DNA of 64,000 nt from Bradyrhizobium sp. Ash2021 (GCF_031202265.1 NZ_CP100604.1:8786501-8850500); one strand, 5' to 3'; positions 1 to 9,472 are shown, counted from the first letter of the stretch. Made by a program: numbers and translations. The notes: generated from the sequence alone by a model not told the origin.

Positions 1-2
1 AA

Positions 3-443
3 TTGTTCGGCCTCAAGATGGGCGCCGACGATTTCATCCGCAAGCCGTTCTCGCAGCGCCTGCTGGTCGAGCGCGTCAAAGCCGTGCTCCGCCGTGGCCA
101 GCCCAAGGATCCGACCGCCGCTCCCAAGGAGCCGGACGCAAGGGCGCTGGACCGCGGCCTGTTACGGATGGATCCGGAGCGTCACACCTGCACCTGGAAG
201 AACGAGCCGGTGACGCTGACGGTCACGGAATTCCTGATCCTGCAGGCCCTGGCGACCAGGCCCGGCGTGGTGAAAAGCCGCAATGCGCTGATGGACGCGG
301 CCTATGACGACCAGGTCTATGTCGACGACCGCACCATCGACAGCCACATCAAGCGGCTGCGCAAGAAGTTCAAGGTGGTGGACGACGATTTCGAGATGAT
401 CGAGACGCTGTACGGCGTCGGCTATCGCTTCAAGGAAGCCTGA
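3..443 (+). CDS. chvI: ChvI-type response regulator, C-terminal part (5' end outside window)
   Basis: This is the tail of an OmpR/PhoB-family response regulator; the gene begins upstream of the window. The first visible residues are the end of the receiver domain, with the conserved lysine in [10 protein letters not shown] linker of about 30 residues and a winged-helix DNA-binding domain follow ([12 protein letters not shown], then [16 protein letters not shown], ending YGVGYRF). The next gene is a ChvG-type sensor kinase and then hprK, the standard alphaproteobacterial chvI-chvG-hprK order, so the regulator is assigned by domain plus context. ChvI regulators control envelope, acid-stress and host-association genes in rhizobia and Agrobacterium. 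The phosphorylated aspartate is not visible because it lies upstream. Confidence 0.9.
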   Translation: MFGLKMGADDFIRKPFSQRLLVERVKAVLRRGQPKDPTAAPKEPDARALDRGLLRMDPERHTCTWKNEPVTLTVTEFLILQALATRPGVVKSRNALMDAAYDDQVYVDDRTIDSHIKRLRKKFKVVDDDFEMIETLYGVGYRFKEA

Positions 444-493
444 GCAGCATGATCCGGAAAAGTGAGAACCGGTTTTCCGAAAAGATCATGCTC
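444..493. repeat. Palindromic dispersed repeat between chvI and chvG
   Basis: An imperfect inverted repeat starts immediately after the chvI stop. The left arm contains gcatgatccggaaaa and the right arm ttttccgaaaagatcatgc, separated by about 10 bases. From memory this type of palindrome is frequent in Bradyrhizobium intergenic spacers. It would form a hairpin in a chvI-chvG transcript and could separate expression of the two genes. Confidence 0.7.
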
Positions 494-600
494 AGATAAA
501 GTCACTGCGCAGTGTGAACTGGCGCGTCCGCGCGTCTGGGCTAGGATACGAGAGCAGCGCGCACGCGGCATATATTTGAGACAACGGGCAGTTTTGGCCA

Positions 601-2412
601 TTGCTAGATCGAACGCAGCCTGACGCGAGCCTGACCAACGAGGATGCTTTCCCGCACCTCGATGGGGACCACGTTGCCGACGACAGCCTGCCCGAGAAGG
701 GCTGGCGGCGGCCGCTCGGCTGGCTGCGCCGCGCCGGCCAGTTCTTCTTCGCGCTGTCCTTCTCCAGCCTCACCCGCCGCATCGTCTCGCTCAATTTGGC
801 CGGCCTCGTGGCGCTGGTGGCGAGCATTCTCTATCTCTCGCAATTCCGCGCCGGCCTGATCGACGCGCGCGCGCAGAGCCTTTTGGTGCAGGCCGAGATC
901 ATCGCGGGCGCGATCGCGGCATCCGCCACGGTTCAGACCAACACCATCACCATCGATCCCGAACGGCTGCTCGACCTGAAGCCCGGCGAGGTCTATCGCG
1001 CGCCGGACGAGTATTCCGGCCTCAATTTCTCGATCAATCCGGAGCGCGTCGCGCCGGTGTTGAAGACGCTGATTCTGCCGACCAAGACCCGCGCGCGGAT
1101 CTTCGATGGCGACGGAGGCTTGATCCTCGACAGCCGCAGCCTCGAAATCGTGTGGAGCTTGCCGTTGCCGCCGCCGTCCTCGGAGAAGCCGGGCCTTGCG
1201 GAGCGAACAATGATCGCCATTCGCCTCTGGCTCAATCGGGGCGATCTGCCGCTGTATCGCGAACTCGGGCCGGAGAATGGCAATGGCTACCAGGAAGTCG
1301 CGGATGCGCTGGGCGGCCAGAAGCGCAGCATGGTGCGCGTCAACGCGCGCGGCGAGGTGATCGTGTCGGTCGCAGTGCCGGTGCAGCGATCCCGCGAAAT
1401 CCGGGGCGCGCTGATGCTCTCGACCCAGGGCGACGAAATTGACCAGATGGTGACCGCCGAGCGGCTGGCCATCCTGAAGGTTGGCGGCGTCGCTTCCGCG
1501 GTCATGATCGTGCTGTCATTGCTGCTCGCGAGCACGATCGCAGGCCCGGTGCGCCGGCTCGCCGACGGTGCCGAGCGGGTCCGCCGCCGCATCCAGACCC
1601 GCGTCGAAATTCCCGATTTCACCCGTCGCCGCGACGAGATCGGCCATCTCTCCGGCGCGCTGCGCGACATGACCAACGCGCTCTATAGCCGGATCGAGGC
1701 GATCGAGATGTTCGCCGCCGACGTCGCCCATGAATTGAAGAATCCGCTGACGTCGCTGCGCTCGGCGGTGGAAACGCTGCCGCTGGCGCGCAACGAGAAC
1801 AGCCGCGCGCGGCTGCTCGCCGTGATCGAGCACGACGTCAAGCGGCTCGACCGGCTGATCTCGGACATTTCCGACGCCAGCCGCCTCGATGCCGAACTGC
1901 AGCGGCAGGACATGACGCCGGTCGACCTGCGCCGGCTCCTGACCACACTGACATCGGTCGCCAACGAGACGCGGCTCGGCCACGACGGCGTCGCCGTTGA
2001 TGTGCGCTTCGAGGGCCGAACCCCGACCGACACCTTCTCGGTGCCGGGCCATGATTCGCGGCTTGGGCAGGTGATCTCCAATCTGCTGTCCAATGCGCGG
2101 TCGTTTTCCAACGCCGGCGGCAAGGTCCGCATCATTTGCCGCCGGGTGCGATCGGAAATCGAGATTGTGATCGACGACGACGGGCCGGGCATTGGCGAGG
2201 ATTCGCTGGAGCGCATCTTCGAGCGCTTTTACACCGACCGGCCGCATCAGGGCTTTGGCCAGAATTCGGGGCTCGGGCTTTCAATCTCCAAGCAGATCAT
2301 CGAAGCGCATGGCGGGCGCATCTGGGCGGAAAATCGCGCCGGCCCCGCGGATGCCGAGGGCGGGCCTACGGTTTCCGGCGCGCGTTTCGTGGTCAGGCTG
2401 CCGGCGCCATGA
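601..2412 (+). CDS. chvG: ChvG/ExoS-type sensor histidine kinase
   Basis: This is an inner-membrane two-component kinase of 603 residues, the partner of the preceding ChvI. A first membrane segment lies at about residues 61-80, followed by a periplasmic sensor region, a second membrane segment near 290-312 and a HAMP linker. The dimerisation and phosphoacceptor box is DVAHELKNPLTSL near residue 375. The ATPase domain shows N (SNLLSNARSF), G1 (DDDGPGI) and G2 (GLGLSIS) boxes. Known ChvG/ExoS proteins respond to acid or envelope signals and, in some species, to the repressor ExoR; no exoR is visible here. The only in-frame start near the N-terminus is TTG, since no in-frame ATG occurs before about residue 202. 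The stop overlaps the hprK start (ATGA). Confidence 0.93.
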   Translation: MLDRTQPDASLTNEDAFPHLDGDHVADDSLPEKGWRRPLGWLRRAGQFFFALSFSSLTRRIVSLNLAGLVALVASILYLSQFRAGLIDARAQSLLVQAEIIAGAIAASATVQTNTITIDPERLLDLKPGEVYRAPDEYSGLNFSINPERVAPVLKTLILPTKTRARIFDGDGGLILDSRSLEIVWSLPLPPPSSEKPGLAERTMIAIRLWLNRGDLPLYRELGPENGNGYQEVADALGGQKRSMVRVNARGEVIVSVAVPVQRSREIRGALMLSTQGDEIDQMVTAERLAILKVGGVASAVMIVLSLLLASTIAGPVRRLADGAERVRRRIQTRVEIPDFTRRRDEIGHLSGALRDMTNALYSRIEAIEMFAADVAHELKNPLTSLRSAVETLPLARNENSRARLLAVIEHDVKRLDRLISDISDASRLDAELQRQDMTPVDLRRLLTTLTSVANETRLGHDGVAVDVRFEGRTPTDTFSVPGHDSRLGQVISNLLSNARSFSNAGGKVRIICRRVRSEIEIVIDDDGPGIGEDSLERIFERFYTDRPHQGFGQNSGLGLSISKQIIEAHGGRIWAENRAGPADAEGGPTVSGARFVVRLPAP

Positions 2413-2930
2413 CGCCGGAGGCGAGCGTGCACGCCTCGGCCGTGCTGGTCGGTGATCGTGGCGTGCTGATCCGCGGTCCCTCAGGGGCCGGCAAGTCCCG
2501 GCTGGCGTTCGATCTGATCCTGGCCGGACGCGCCGGGCAGGTTCCGCCGGCCATCCTGGTCGGCGATGACCGTGTCTATCTCGACACAGTTGGCGGACAA
2601 TTGGTGGTTCGGCCAGTGCCCGAATTGGCCGGGCTGATCGAGATTCGGGGGCTCGGCATCCGTCGCTGCGACGTCGTCCGCGAGGCAGTGGTGGCCCTCG
2701 TGGTGGATCTTGACGCCGCAGACGCGGAACGGCTGCCGCCGCCCGAAGCGCTCCAGACCCGCCTAAATGGTGTCCTAATACCGCGAATCCTCGTTGGGAT
2801 GGGCTTCGCACCCCTTCCGCTGGTTGTCGCCGCGCTGACGACAACTGAGAGTTCATCTTCCGGTAACCATACGGAGGATTGTTTGAAGGGGTTTGGTAAC
2901 CATATCAGCCCCACTATTGCGACCGAATAG
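2409..2930 (+). CDS. hprK: HPr kinase/phosphorylase, short alphaproteobacterial form
   Basis: At 173 residues this is only the catalytic C-terminal domain of HPr kinase/phosphorylase; Gram-positive HprK is about 310 residues. A Walker A loop, GPSGAGKS, lies at residues 23-30, followed by ILVGDDRVYL and the signature-like ELAGLIEIRGLGI. Family knowledge says it phosphorylates or dephosphorylates a serine on HPr; the HPr gene three positions downstream carries a candidate serine. The ATG at 2409 overlaps the chvG stop in ATGA, which indicates translational coupling and decides the start. The C-terminal tail after about residue 140 is low in recognisable motifs. Confidence 0.9.
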   Translation: MTPEASVHASAVLVGDRGVLIRGPSGAGKSRLAFDLILAGRAGQVPPAILVGDDRVYLDTVGGQLVVRPVPELAGLIEIRGLGIRRCDVVREAVVALVVDLDAADAERLPPPEALQTRLNGVLIPRILVGMGFAPLPLVVAALTTTESSSSGNHTEDCLKGFGNHISPTIATE

Positions 2931-3062
2931 ACCGGCGCAGGCTCCCCTTTCCACCAGCGAATTCCGGGAGATTAGCCAAGATCCCCTCTTGCGCGGGGGC
3001 TCTGGATGGTCAAAGTGGCGCGTTCGTGCGGTGCACCAAAAAGCACCCGCGAGGAGTTTCCG

Positions 3063-3464
3063 ATGATTGGTCTAGTGCTTGTGACCCATGGGCGCCTTGC
3101 CGACGAGTTCAGGGCAGCGCTCGAACACGTTATGGGTCCGCAGAAACAAATTGAAGCCATCACGATTGGGGCCGAGGACGACTCCGATTTGTGTCGAAGC
3201 GACATTATTGAGGCGGTCAACCGCGTCGATAGTGGCGATGGCGTCGCCATCCTTACCGACATGTTCGGCGGCACGCCCTCGAACCTGGCGATTTCCTGTA
3301 TGAGCCGCCCGAAAGTGGAAGTGCTCGCAGGCATCAATCTTCCGATGCTGGTCAAGCTTGCCAAGGTGCGCGAGGAGCGGTCGCTTCCCGACGCAATCGC
3401 CATGGCCCAGGAAGCCGGCCGCAAATACGTCACCATCGCCAGCCGCGTTCTCGCCGGCAAATGA
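3063..3464 (+). CDS. PTS EIIA component, mannose family (PtsM-like)
   Basis: This is a 133-residue cytoplasmic phosphocarrier of the EIIA-Man family. The motif LVLVTHGRLADEF places the predicted phosphorylated histidine at residue 9, and DMFGGTPSNLA is the second family hallmark. The start at 3063 is chosen because gaggag lies just upstream; a longer in-frame version from 3006 lacks homology. No EIIB/EIIC sugar permease adjoins it, as expected for the regulatory PTS of alphaproteobacteria, where EIIA-Man and HPr signal rather than import sugar. Its stop overlaps the HPr start in ATGA. Confidence 0.92.
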   Translation: MIGLVLVTHGRLADEFRAALEHVMGPQKQIEAITIGAEDDSDLCRSDIIEAVNRVDSGDGVAILTDMFGGTPSNLAISCMSRPKVEVLAGINLPMLVKLAKVREERSLPDAIAMAQEAGRKYVTIASRVLAGK

Positions 3465-3787
3465 GCGACGAAGCCTCCCCCGAAAATGAAGTCGGGGCGA
3501 GCGTGCCTGCGGGCGCCGTTTCCCGCGAACTTCTCATCATCAACAAACGCGGCCTGCACGCGCGGGCTTCTGCAAAATTCGTGCAGATGGTCGAGCGCTT
3601 CAACGCCGAGATCTGGGTGACGCGCGGCAACGAGACCGTCGGCGGCACCTCGATCATGGGACTGATGATGCTGGCCGCAGGACCGGGAACATCGGTCGTG
3701 GTCTCCGCAATCGGCCCCGAGGCCCAGGCCGCGGTCGATGCCATTGCCGAGCTCGTCGCCGGCAAGTTCAACGAAGAAGGCACGTGA
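3461..3787 (+). CDS. ptsH: HPr phosphocarrier protein
   Basis: HPr carries phosphate from enzyme I to EIIA proteins. The active-site histidine is residue 33 in KRGLHARASAKF. A candidate HprK-target serine is residue 64 in GGTSIMGLMML. At 108 residues it is about 20 longer than typical HPr because of an acidic N-terminal extension. It overlaps the EIIA stop by ATGA and is the last gene of the chvG-hprK-EIIA-HPr run. Enzyme I is not in the window up to the convergent glycosyltransferase. Confidence 0.93.
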   Translation: MSDEASPENEVGASVPAGAVSRELLIINKRGLHARASAKFVQMVERFNAEIWVTRGNETVGGTSIMGLMMLAAGPGTSVVVSAIGPEAQAAVDAIAELVAGKFNEEGT

Positions 3788-3794
3788 TCCTTCT

Positions 3795-3872
3795 TCGTTT
3801 GACGCGTTTTCTTCACGCGTACCGGCAACCACTTCGCTCGAACACGTTTTGCCTAAAACGGATTCGTTGATC
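3795..3872. repeat. Dispersed repeat downstream of ptsH
   Basis: The spacer after the HPr stop contains gcgttttcttcacgcg, then accggcaaccacttcgctcga. The same sequence type, more degenerate, occurs near 53279-53310 (acacgttttctttac then aagaaccgg). From memory this is a common Bradyrhizobium-type intergenic repeat. It lies between two converging genes. Confidence 0.6.
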
Positions 3873-3885
3873 GCCCAAGCCTCGC

Positions 3886-5487
3886 CTATTTGGCCGGCGG
3901 CACGATAATGACGTTCCAGGCGGTGGCCGCGCCTGCGGTTCCCTGAAAAAACCGGCGGGTCGTGATCACCACGCGCTCGCCATTGGCCGCGTGCTGCTTC
4001 ATCCACGCCTCGCATTTTTCCAGCTTCCAGTCGCCGGTTTCGCAGATGCCGATAAAGCCCGATCGTTTGGCTTCATCGAGCGAGGTCAGGCCGGACGACC
4101 ATGGCTCGTCCGGCGTCAGCGCGGCCGGATGATCGGGGCTGTAGAAGGTGACGGGCTGGCCGATATCGTCATAGGCCGCGACCACCGGCAACCGCGAATG
4201 AAACCGCGCGTGCCACTCCGTGGTCAGCTCACGGGCGAGTTCGGAGCGTGCGCGGAAACTCGCACCCTCATTGCGATGCTGGCTCACTTCGTAGGCGACG
4301 ATCTTCGGCGAGGCCGCCAGCACCGCGAGCGTGAGCAGGAACCAGCTCGCCACCATCCGGAGCAGCGCGATCTGCCGCACGCGCAACCGCGGAACAGCGA
4401 TCAGCGCCAGCGGCACCAGGAAGAACAGCGGGATGCCCCAATCGGTCTTGATGTAGATCTGGAATATTACCGCCCCGAGCGGCGGCCCGATCGCGAGCAC
4501 CGCCTGGATGACCCAGACATTGAGGGCCTGCGACGTCTGCACGCCGGAATTGGCGCCGCGCAACCAGAACGCGAACGATTTCCGCCATCGCGACGGCCAG
4601 CTCAGCGCGAGGCCCGCCAGCGCCACCGGCAACGCCAGCAGCGCGAGATTATGGCCGATATACCCCAGTGCGAGATTGTCGATCTCGGTGCGGTCGGCGA
4701 TCGAATAATAGGATTCACCGGCATAGGTGAGCGGGGCGAAGTTCACCTGCATCAGCCAGGTGAAATGCGGGATCATCGCCACCGCAAGCGTCGCGATCGC
4801 GACCCACGGCGCCGGCGAGCGCAGGAACTGCAGGCGTGCGGGATGGATCAGCGCGGCAAGGCCGACCGCGCCGATCACCGTCAGCGCCCAGTATTTGGTC
4901 ATCAGCGCCAGCGCGCCGGCAAGCCCAAGCCACAGTCCGGATTTCACACTGCGCTTCTCGAACGCATCCAGAAAGGCCAGCACCACCAGCGGCAGCGTAA
5001 CCAGCTGCAGCAGGTCCGGATTGTACTTGAAACCCTTGAAGTTGAAGATCGGATACAGCGCGAGCATCACCACGACGAGGAACGCGCGGCGGTGATCGAC
5101 CACGCGCAGCGCGATCAGCCAGCAGATTACGAGGCCGCAGCCAAGCGTTGCCATCGCCAGCGCATAGGTCGCCCAGTCGGCGACCGGAAAGATCATGAAC
5201 CAGACACCGGCGACCCATCCCGACAGCGGTGGATGCTTGCCGTAGCCAAGCAGGAACTTCTGACCCCAGCCGAACGCTTCCGCGACGTCCATATGGATGT
5301 CCTGGCCGGTCTTCAGATTGACCAGGATCACCGTCCACAGCGCGGCATGGACTGCGGCGAAGCCAGTGACCAGCCACAGGGCGGCTCTGGGATCGCTGGC
5401 GTGCGCGGCAAGCCACGCCGCCAGCCGCCGGATGGACCGTTTGCGGTTCGCGCGCGCGCCGGCGGGCAAAATTGATGCAGTCGACAT
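3886..5487 (-). CDS. Membrane glycosyltransferase, family 39 / PMT_2 type
   Basis: This is a 533-residue polytopic inner-membrane protein with about ten hydrophobic segments and a soluble C-terminal domain of about 130 residues. The first periplasmic loop has the acidic motif QDIHMDVAEAFGWGQ followed by YGKHPPL, matching the GT39/ArnT-type lipid-linked-sugar transferases in which an early loop aspartate is catalytic. The family transfers sugars from polyprenyl phosphates to lipids, glycans or proteins; substrate cannot be inferred. It stands alone, convergent with the PTS cluster and divergent from lepA. Confidence 0.75.
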   Translation of the reverse strand: MSTASILPAGARANRKRSIRRLAAWLAAHASDPRAALWLVTGFAAVHAALWTVILVNLKTGQDIHMDVAEAFGWGQKFLLGYGKHPPLSGWVAGVWFMIFPVADWATYALAMATLGCGLVICWLIALRVVDHRRAFLVVVMLALYPIFNFKGFKYNPDLLQLVTLPLVVLAFLDAFEKRSVKSGLWLGLAGALALMTKYWALTVIGAVGLAALIHPARLQFLRSPAPWVAIATLAVAMIPHFTWLMQVNFAPLTYAGESYYSIADRTEIDNLALGYIGHNLALLALPVALAGLALSWPSRWRKSFAFWLRGANSGVQTSQALNVWVIQAVLAIGPPLGAVIFQIYIKTDWGIPLFFLVPLALIAVPRLRVRQIALLRMVASWFLLTLAVLAASPKIVAYEVSQHRNEGASFRARSELARELTTEWHARFHSRLPVVAAYDDIGQPVTFYSPDHPAALTPDEPWSSGLTSLDEAKRSGFIGICETGDWKLEKCEAWMKQHAANGERVVITTRRFFQGTAGAATAWNVIIVPPAK

Positions 5488-5602
5488 GGCCCTGTGCGTA
5501 GCGCGTTTTCCGCACCAGTGGAATCAGCTTGGCGTGAAGATAGCCCCTTAAAATACAGCAATATGGTTGCCGCTTGGGGGCGCGAATGCTATCCCGCGCC
5601 CC

Positions 5603-7414
5603 ATGACCACCGTCCCCATTTCCAACATCCGCAACTTCTCCATTGTCGCCCATATCGACCATGGCAAATCGACGCTGGCCGACCGCCTGATCCAGATGAC
5701 CGGCGGCCTGACCGATCGCGAAATGGCGGGCAAGGAACAGGTGCTCGATTCCATGGATATCGAGCGCGAGCGCGGCATCACCATCAAGGCGCAGACCGTC
5801 CGGCTGAATTACCACGCCAAGGACGGCAAGGATTACATCTTCAACCTGATGGACACGCCGGGCCATGTCGACTTCGCCTATGAGGTCTCGCGATCGCTGG
5901 CGGCCTGCGAGGGTTCCCTGCTGGTGGTCGACGCCAGCCAGGGCGTCGAAGCGCAGACGCTCGCCAATGTCTACCATGCACTCGACGCGGGTCATGAGAT
6001 CGTGCCGGTCCTCAACAAGATCGATCTGCCCGCGGCGGAGCCCGACAAGGTCAAGCAGCAGATCGAGGATGTGATCGGTATCAGCGCCGCCGATGCGGTG
6101 ATGATCTCGGCCAAGACCGGCATTGGCATCCCCGACGTGCTGGAGGCGATCGTCACGCGGCTGCCACCACCGAAGGGCGACCGCGACGCGACGCTGAAGG
6201 CGCTCTTGGTCGACAGCTGGTACGACGTCTATCTCGGCGTCGTCGTGCTGATCCGCGTGGTCGACGGCACCATGAAGAAGGGCAGCCGCATCCGCATGAT
6301 GGGCACCAATGCGGCCTATGACGTCGAGCGCGTCGGCTTCTTCACGCCGAAGATGACGCAGGTCGACGAACTCGGCCCCGGCGAGATCGGTTTTATCACC
6401 GCCGCGATCAAGGAAGTCGCGGATACGCGGGTCGGCGACACCATCACCGACGACCGCAAGCCGGTCACCGACATGCTGCCGGGTTTCAAGCCGGCGATCC
6501 CGGTGGTGTTCTGCGGCCTGTTCCCGGTCGATGCCAACGATTTCGAAGTGTTGCGTGCGGCGATGGGCAAACTGCGCCTCAACGATGCGAGTTTTTCGTT
6601 CGAGATGGAAACCTCCGCCGCCCTCGGCTTCGGCTTCCGCTGCGGCTTCCTCGGGCTGCTGCATCTGGAGATCATCCAGGAGCGCTTGTCGCGCGAGTTC
6701 GATCTCAACCTGATCGCGACCGCGCCGAGCGTGATCTACAAAATGCATCTGACCGACGGCCAGGAGATCGAGATCCACAATCCCGTCGACATGCCCGACG
6801 TGGTCAAGATCGCCGAAATCCACGAGCCCTGGATCGAAGCCACGATCCTGACCCCCGACGAATATCTCGGCAGCGTCTTGAAGCTCTGCCAGGACCGCCG
6901 CGGTTCGCAGAAGGAGCTGACCTATGTCGGCTCCCGCGCGATGGTGAAATACGATTTGCCGCTCAACGAAGTCGTGTTCGATTTCTACGACCGCCTGAAA
7001 TCGGTCTCGAAGGGTTATGCCTCGTTCGACTACCACCTGACCGACTACAAGCCGGCCGATCTCGTCAAGATGCAGATCCTCGTCAACAACGAGCCGGTGG
7101 ACGCATTGTCGATGCTGGTGCACCGCACCCGCGCCGAAGGCCGCGGCCGCGCCATGGTCGAGCGGATGAAGGAGCTGATCCCGCCGCACATGTTCCAGAT
7201 TCCGATCCAGGCTGCGATCGGCGGCAAGGTGATCGCCCGCGAAACCGTCCGCGCGCTGCGCAAGGACGTCACCGCAAAGTGCTACGGCGGCGACATCACG
7301 CGTAAACGAAAACTTCTGGAGAAGCAGAAGGAAGGCAAGAAGAAGATGCGGCAGTTCGGCAAGGTCGACATCCCGCAGGAAGCGTTCATTGCCGCGCTGA
7401 AGGTGGATAGCTGA
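5603..7414 (+). CDS. lepA: Elongation factor 4 (LepA), ribosome back-translocating GTPase
   Basis: LepA is a cytoplasmic translational GTPase. The G1 motif AHIDHGKST is near the N-terminus, with DTPGHVDF (G3) and NKIDLP (G4) following. EF-G-like domains come next and a LepA-specific basic C-terminal domain ([15 protein letters not shown], then [13 protein letters not shown]). The length of 603 residues is typical. The ATG at 5603 is preferred over an in-frame codon at 5567 because homology starts at [19 protein letters not shown]. It is divergent from the glycosyltransferase. Confidence 0.97.
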   Translation: MTTVPISNIRNFSIVAHIDHGKSTLADRLIQMTGGLTDREMAGKEQVLDSMDIERERGITIKAQTVRLNYHAKDGKDYIFNLMDTPGHVDFAYEVSRSLAACEGSLLVVDASQGVEAQTLANVYHALDAGHEIVPVLNKIDLPAAEPDKVKQQIEDVIGISAADAVMISAKTGIGIPDVLEAIVTRLPPPKGDRDATLKALLVDSWYDVYLGVVVLIRVVDGTMKKGSRIRMMGTNAAYDVERVGFFTPKMTQVDELGPGEIGFITAAIKEVADTRVGDTITDDRKPVTDMLPGFKPAIPVVFCGLFPVDANDFEVLRAAMGKLRLNDASFSFEMETSAALGFGFRCGFLGLLHLEIIQERLSREFDLNLIATAPSVIYKMHLTDGQEIEIHNPVDMPDVVKIAEIHEPWIEATILTPDEYLGSVLKLCQDRRGSQKELTYVGSRAMVKYDLPLNEVVFDFYDRLKSVSKGYASFDYHLTDYKPADLVKMQILVNNEPVDALSMLVHRTRAEGRGRAMVERMKELIPPHMFQIPIQAAIGGKVIARETVRALRKDVTAKCYGGDITRKRKLLEKQKEGKKKMRQFGKVDIPQEAFIAALKVDS

Positions 7415-7475
7415 GCGACGGGAGTTCTGCAGTTCCGGCGTCTATCCATTGTGGCTCAGCCGAATTAATTGAAAT

Positions 7476-7501
7476 TCTGAGCGTAACATGTTACGCTCAG
7501 A
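7476..7501. promoter_or_regulatory. 26-bp perfect palindrome, candidate toxin-antitoxin operator
   Basis: The sequence tctgagcgtaac followed by at and gttacgctcaga is a perfect 26-bp inverted repeat. It ends two bases before the ATG of the antitoxin gene, so it covers the ribosome-binding region. MazE-type antitoxins and MazE-MazF complexes bind palindromes at their own promoters, so autoregulation is the natural inference. No good Shine-Dalgarno is left outside the palindrome. Confidence 0.75.
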
Positions 7502-7503
7502 GC

Positions 7504-7740
7504 ATGACCACCACCCCGAAAAGGCCAAAGCCCCTTACCCCGCGACAGCGCATGGCATCGCGCCGCGAGCGCTTGCGCGCGCAGGGGCTGCGGCCGGTGC
7601 AGCATTGGGTGCCGGATTTGCGCGATCCGAAGGTGCTCGCGGCCATCCGCCGGGAGGCAAAGCTGATGGCGCAGCATCCGGAAAACGATGCCATCGATGC
7701 GTGGAACGAGGTGGCTTATGACTGGAGCGCCTGGAAGTGA
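7504..7740 (+). CDS. MazE-like antitoxin (DUF3018 type)
   Basis: This is a small basic protein of 78 residues. It has an N-terminal segment (TPRQRMASRRERLRAQGLRPV) typical of DUF3018 MazE-like antitoxins and an acidic C-terminus ending AYDWSAWK, the part that normally wraps the toxin. It directly precedes and overlaps a MazF gene (GTGA), which is diagnostic of the pair. The start lies two bases after a perfect palindrome that probably serves as its operator. Confidence 0.85.
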   Translation: MTTTPKRPKPLTPRQRMASRRERLRAQGLRPVQHWVPDLRDPKVLAAIRREAKLMAQHPENDAIDAWNEVAYDWSAWK

Positions 7741-8066
7741 AGCGCGGGGATGTCGTGCTGGTGGTGGTTCCAAGCGAGCCAGGACGACCAAGACCCGGAG
7801 TGATCGTACAGGCTGACGAATTCAATGAAGACCTTTCGACGATCGTCATCTGTCCCTTATCGTCAGACCTCCAGGACAAGTTGCGGCTCAGACCAATAAT
7901 CGATGCCACACCGTCAAATGGTCTTCGCCTTCGCTCGCAGATCATGACGGACAAGATGATCGCCCTGCGCCGTGACCGGGTTCGGAGCGTCATCGGCCAT
8001 ATTGATACGGAAACATCCGAACACCTCGATCGAGCGTTGCTGGTAGTGCTCGGGCTGGCGCGGTGA
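7737..8066 (+). CDS. MazF/PemK-family mRNA interferase toxin
   Basis: At 109 residues it begins KRGDVVLVVVPSEPGRPRPGVIVQ, the hallmark PemK/MazF N-terminus with the catalytic arginine region, followed by STIVICPLSSD and LRLRSQIMTDKMIALRRDRV. MazF toxins cleave mRNA at short sequences and are neutralised by the co-expressed antitoxin. The GTG start overlaps the antitoxin stop by one base pattern (GTGA), so translation is probably coupled. Intact length suggests a functional toxin. Confidence 0.9.
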   Translation: MKRGDVVLVVVPSEPGRPRPGVIVQADEFNEDLSTIVICPLSSDLQDKLRLRPIIDATPSNGLRLRSQIMTDKMIALRRDRVRSVIGHIDTETSEHLDRALLVVLGLAR

Positions 8067-8167
8067 CAAAGCCGTCCGGGCATTCCCGCCCGTCTTGATC
8101 GCTGGCCGCGGATAGGCCACCATTGCGCCTGCGCCAAAACAGAAAATTCAACAACGCGAGGACGCGC

Positions 8168-9340
8168 ATGACCAAGCATCTCGGTTTCGACCTCGTTGAG
8201 CGTGCGCGGGCGCTTGCGCCGTTGATCGCGCGCGACGCCGACGAGATCGAGCGGACGCGGCGGCTGACGCCGGCGGTGACGCAGGCCTTGATCGAGAACG
8301 AGCTTTATCGCGCGCTGCTGCCCAAAAGCTTGGGTGGTACCGAGGCGCCGCTCGAAGCCTTCATGCAGATGCAGGAGGAAATCGCCAAGGCCGACGCCTC
8401 CACGGCGTGGTGTCTCGGCCAGTGCAGCGTCTGCGCCATGACGGCGGCCTATCTCGATCCCGATGCCGCCAACGAGATCTTCAATGTCGCGCCCGGCATC
8501 CTCGCCTGGGGTGCAATCGCCCATGAGGTGCAGGCGGTGCCCGGCGGCTACAAGGCCAGTGCGCGCTGGGATTTTGCCTCCGGCTCCCGGCAGGCGAGCT
8601 GGCTGGGGGCCCATGTCCGGGTCGTCGAGGCCGACGGCACCACACGGAAGAAGCCGGACGGTTCGCCGGAAATCCGCACCATCCTGTTTCCGGTGACCAG
8701 CGCCACCATGTACGACGTCTGGGACGTAATCGGCCTGAAGGGCACCGGCACCGATTCCTATTCGGTCGACAATCTGTTCATCCCTGACAAATTCGCAGCG
8801 CTCCGCGACGTGCCCTCGGCATTGCGCGAGCAGGGACCGCTCTACAAGCTCACCACCAACATGGTGTTCAGCATGGGTTTTGCCGCGACCTCGCTTGGGC
8901 TCGCTCGCGCCATGCTGGATGCCACCATCGAGCTTTCGCGCGGCAAGACGCCGCAAGGCCTCAAGGCGATGCGCGAAAACAACGCGGTGCAGGGCAAGAT
9001 CGGACGCACCGAAGCCAGCCTGCGCGCCGCGCGCGCCTATCTCTACGCCACCGCCGCCGAGGTCTGGCGCGAGCTTGCGCGCGGTGAGCCCATCACCGAG
9101 GAGCATCGCATCGCGCTCCGCATCGCCGCGACCTGGACCATCCATCAATCGGCGGCCGTGGTCGATACCGCCTACCACATGGCCGGCGCCACGGCGGTGT
9201 TCGCCGCCAACGGGTTCGAACGCCGTTTTCGCGACATGCACACGATCGCGCAACAGATCCAGGCGCGCGATACCCATTACGAGGATGCCGGCAGGGCAAT
9301 ACTTTCGGCTAATCTCGCCACGCCTCCCACGACGCGATGA
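8168..9340 (+). CDS. Acyl-CoA-dehydrogenase-like flavin monooxygenase (HsaA / IacA type)
   Basis: A 390-residue cytoplasmic protein with the acyl-CoA dehydrogenase fold: an N-terminal helical domain (ERARALAPLIARDADEIERT), a central beta domain (GYKASARWDFASGS, then GLKGTGTDSYSV) and a C-terminal helical domain ending FRDMHTIAQQIQAR. The GTGTDSY pattern and final H-x-x-x-Q region resemble the two-component flavin monooxygenases that use an ACAD fold (HsaA, IacA and similar) rather than true CoA dehydrogenases. No reductase partner is adjacent. The ATG at 8168 is chosen over 8123 because homology begins there. Confidence 0.75.
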   Translation: MTKHLGFDLVERARALAPLIARDADEIERTRRLTPAVTQALIENELYRALLPKSLGGTEAPLEAFMQMQEEIAKADASTAWCLGQCSVCAMTAAYLDPDAANEIFNVAPGILAWGAIAHEVQAVPGGYKASARWDFASGSRQASWLGAHVRVVEADGTTRKKPDGSPEIRTILFPVTSATMYDVWDVIGLKGTGTDSYSVDNLFIPDKFAALRDVPSALREQGPLYKLTTNMVFSMGFAATSLGLARAMLDATIELSRGKTPQGLKAMRENNAVQGKIGRTEASLRAARAYLYATAAEVWRELARGEPITEEHRIALRIAATWTIHQSAAVVDTAYHMAGATAVFAANGFERRFRDMHTIAQQIQARDTHYEDAGRAILSANLATPPTTR

Positions 9341-9472
9341 GGCCGAAGTAAGCGGGTAACCGCATCGGGGCCATGCGCTCCCCGCAGTGCTACCGAGACC
9401 ATAATTGGCCTTGTTGTTAAACAATTTCTGGGAGTCTGCGGAATATTCGCTTCGCGGAGCTCCGTATTCCCC

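Noticed and set aside
4715..7189. 824-codon open frame on the minus strand
   Set aside because: Antisense to lepA, joined out of frame to the start of the glycosyltransferase; no domain.
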